From Collybiopsis luxurians FD-317 M1 (Eukaryota > Basidiomycota > Agaricomycetes > Agaricales > Omphalotaceae), in contig KN834762.1 of assembly GCA_000827265.1 (NCBI GenBank), positions 912,333-976,332 of the forward strand: a DNA stretch of 64,000 bases, read 5' to 3'. Positions 62,230 through 64,000 of the stretch are shown one piece after another. The translations under genes were made by a program, and so were the position numbers. The notes under the pieces are model-generated. The model had not been told where the DNA came from. It saw only the letters and a program-made list of their open reading frames with translations, and did not search any database. The first letter of the stretch is position 1, and every line of letters begins with the position of its first letter.

Positions 62230-63169
62230 TACGCAGAGGGGCCCAGCAAAAACGCTCTAGTGCAACAAGAGCCTTTATGGACGTTATAATGTTCCAGAAA
62301 TTCTGACCCTGATATGCATGCTCATTACAGTGACACTGTAGCTTGCGGGGCAGTACTTTGAATGAATAAACTCTACAGGATAATGGCCGAATGCAGCTGA
62401 ATTGCGTGAACATCTATTGCGAACATGAGGCTCAGAACTGTGCAGTGAATAGTAGAGCGCGGACCTGCGTGTAATTATGTAACTCTCCTAAACTTTTCCG
62501 TTCATTTCGAAGGCGATCTTCAGAAGGCTGAAGCTGAAATACTGTTCTATGCCGTTATCTCGTTCTTTCTACCATTAGGTGTATTTCACAGAAGACGTGA
62601 TTGAACGACTCAGATGAATCAAAGTGTCAATTGCTACAAGGATTGATATACGCTGCTTTCTAGTCGATATGACCCCAGCTTCGACACAAGTAGCCACGGT
62701 CGCAACCTATTTGAAAGTTTTCTGACTCGAGCAGAGCTGAAAACTCGAAGCGATCATTTGGAACCCATGATTATTCATCAGTGCGCCGCACGGGCACTCG
62801 CAGTAGTTGTGGAATATGGTCGAGTGTTTTTTTTTTTTAAAGAGCTCTTCGTTGCCGCAAGTAAGTCTAAGTAATAAGGAGCGGGGAGCCGCAACAATAG
62901 TTAGTTGTGCTCCGTTCGCTATTGTGTTTTCCTCTCGTGAGTGTCTGTGGGGGTTGTTGTAGCTACGGGTGATGTTTGTGGTATGTATGTAGGTAAATGT
63001 ATGGGGATGTGCTCGGTCGGAGGACCTGAATAAAATTGATAATTGTCGGAGGTGGGGTCAGCTGCCTGACACTTCTCCCTCTCTGTGATAGGGAAGACAC
63101 TAGGGAAAAACCAAGCCCCCTTTCGCAGGCGTAACCGCTCTGTGGCTTATGCTCTTGCGGGGCTTGGGC
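62230..63169. other. copy D leader and unmatched insert
   Basis: 62230 to ~62450 is the shared leader. The rest, up to the next PRP43 fragment, is unmatched; it includes a T10+ tract (62829-62840) and the dispersed repeat at 62876-62975. No gene seen. Confidence 0.45.
62876..62975. repeat. dispersed ~100-bp repeat, copy 2
   Basis: GGAGCGGGGAGCCGCAACAA at the left and GGGGTTGTTGTAGCTACGG at the right; counterpart of 34099-34195 with a diverged middle. Confidence 0.5.
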
Positions 63170-63650
63170 TGAGGTCGAGTGTATCAGCCTGAAGGATGAG
63201 CGGAAGAAGAATACAGGTGAGTTCAGGACGGGAAGACTTAGAATTGGGACCTGACAAATGTATGACAGCCATACGGCCAGCCCCCGTATGTGGATTCTTC
63301 GTGCAGGTAGCACATAGAAAGGGAGAGAATGGCAGTTATTTGATGGTCAAGGACAACCAGGTAGGTCTATTTACCCAATATACCTCTCTCTCCACAATTT
63401 TCTCGTTCGCCACGATATCCAGGTTGTCGCCCTTTACCCATCCTGTGGCCTCGAAACTCAGCCCGAATGGGTCCTATTCGATGAGTTTTTGCTCACCAAG
63501 CGGCCGTACATCCGGACCGTTACCAAAATCCGACCGGAATGGTTATCCGAATACCCGCTGATTTGAGCTTATTCCCGGATGGCGAGACAAAGAGGGCGTT
63601 GCAGAGAGTTGCAAATAAACGTCGTGAATATCCCTGGAATGGCCAAGAAA
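63170..63650 (+). pseudogene. PRP43 3'-end pseudogene, fragment F3
   Basis: Matches PRP43 from about 51725 (within exon 6) to about 52224 (end of exon 8), with introns 6 and 7 still present. Exon 8 has lost bases after PEW..SEYP (about 63555), and the match stops at AATGGCCAAGAAAG, exactly where the last PRP43 intron begins. It is the fourth PRP43-derived stretch in the array. Confidence 0.85.
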
Positions 63651-64000
63651 GAGGGGATATGTTCCGAGTGTCATGCCGTCCAAACAGGTACAGCGGGTAC
63701 TAAATATTGAACCTGCCCGTACAATTTTCAAGTCCCGCGGGTGGGCCTATTCATTTGGCCATTCATTGCACAATACAACACTATTCAATTGAATGGCATT
63801 ATTAGGATACACAATGTATAAATGAGAATCATATACAATTGTCGTATATGTATGGCTGCGGCAAATATAAGTCAATGACATTTTATAAGGTAGCAATGGA
63901 TTGCTGCAGAATCTATTTGCAGTAAATGGTCCTTCATTAGGCAGTAATTAATTTCAATGGCAGAATACATTTATTGGGCATGGGTCATTGAGAATTTCTT
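63651..64000. mobile_element. possible hAT-like end, partial
   Basis: From 63685 the sequence reads CAGGTACAGCGGGTACTAAA and continues with CCTGCCCGTAC and CCCGCGGGTGGGCC, a GC-rich reiterated start followed by AT-rich DNA as seen at hAT transposon ends. The other end is outside the window, so no target duplication can be checked. Confidence 0.35.

Overview
The window is nuclear DNA of a filamentous fungus, most likely a mushroom-forming basidiomycete (Agaricomycetes). Evidence: genes are split by many short introns (about 50-75 nt) with GT-AG and some GC-AG borders; the repertoire includes fungalysin, a GH28 pectinase, TVP38-like proteins with proline-rich tails, and a fungal membrane-protein family that looks expanded here. 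I cannot name the species. No rRNA, tRNA, CRISPR array or bacterial-type operon was seen. All exon models were joined by hand from splice signals and reading-frame phase, so they are predictions.

Layout. 1-3.6 kb: 3' part of a Rho guanine-nucleotide exchange factor. 3.7-5.1 kb: nine-exon aldo/keto reductase (-). 6.2-7.6 kb: low-complexity protein of unknown function. 7.6-13 kb: gene-poor, AT-rich stretch with a hAT-like non-autonomous transposon, a hairpin MITE, a 98-bp tandem repeat and further inverted repeats. 13-16.7 kb: one intact multi-pass membrane gene (family 'M', copy A) followed by a decayed copy. 18-20.7 kb: secreted fungalysin (M36). 21.6-24.2 kb: ABC protein with a degenerate membrane region. 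24.2-37 kb: four copies of a TVP38/VTT-domain gene (T1-T4), of which T1 and T2 also share upstream and downstream DNA, T3 is a pseudogene, and T4 is the long form. 37.7-42.6 kb: tandem pair of NYN-nuclease/OST-HTH proteins. 44.4-45.9 kb: GH28 pectinase. 46.5-48.4 kb: secreted/single-TM protein (-). 49.6-52.3 kb: PRP43 DEAH-box helicase. 52.7-64 kb: an array in which a PRP43 3' end (+) alternates with family M genes (-): full PRP43 + copy B, fragment + copy C, fragment + copy D, then a fourth fragment running into a possible hAT end.

How the genes fit together. There is no single pathway. PRP43 (spliceosome release and ribosome assembly) and the RhoGEF are housekeeping or signalling genes. Fungalysin, GH28 and perhaps the aldo/keto reductase suit a saprotroph or plant-associated lifestyle. 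The striking theme is local duplication: TVP38, NYN/OST-HTH and family M have all expanded in place, with intact and decaying copies side by side. The PRP43/M array is the best candidate for something undescribed: a repeated unit of about 3-5 kb carrying an intact membrane-protein gene with a fast-changing central region, tail-to-tail with dead helicase 3' ends. A second theme is GC-AG introns with a GCGAG donor in four genes; in the NYN genes such a splice is needed to build the conserved FWDxENC active-site motif.
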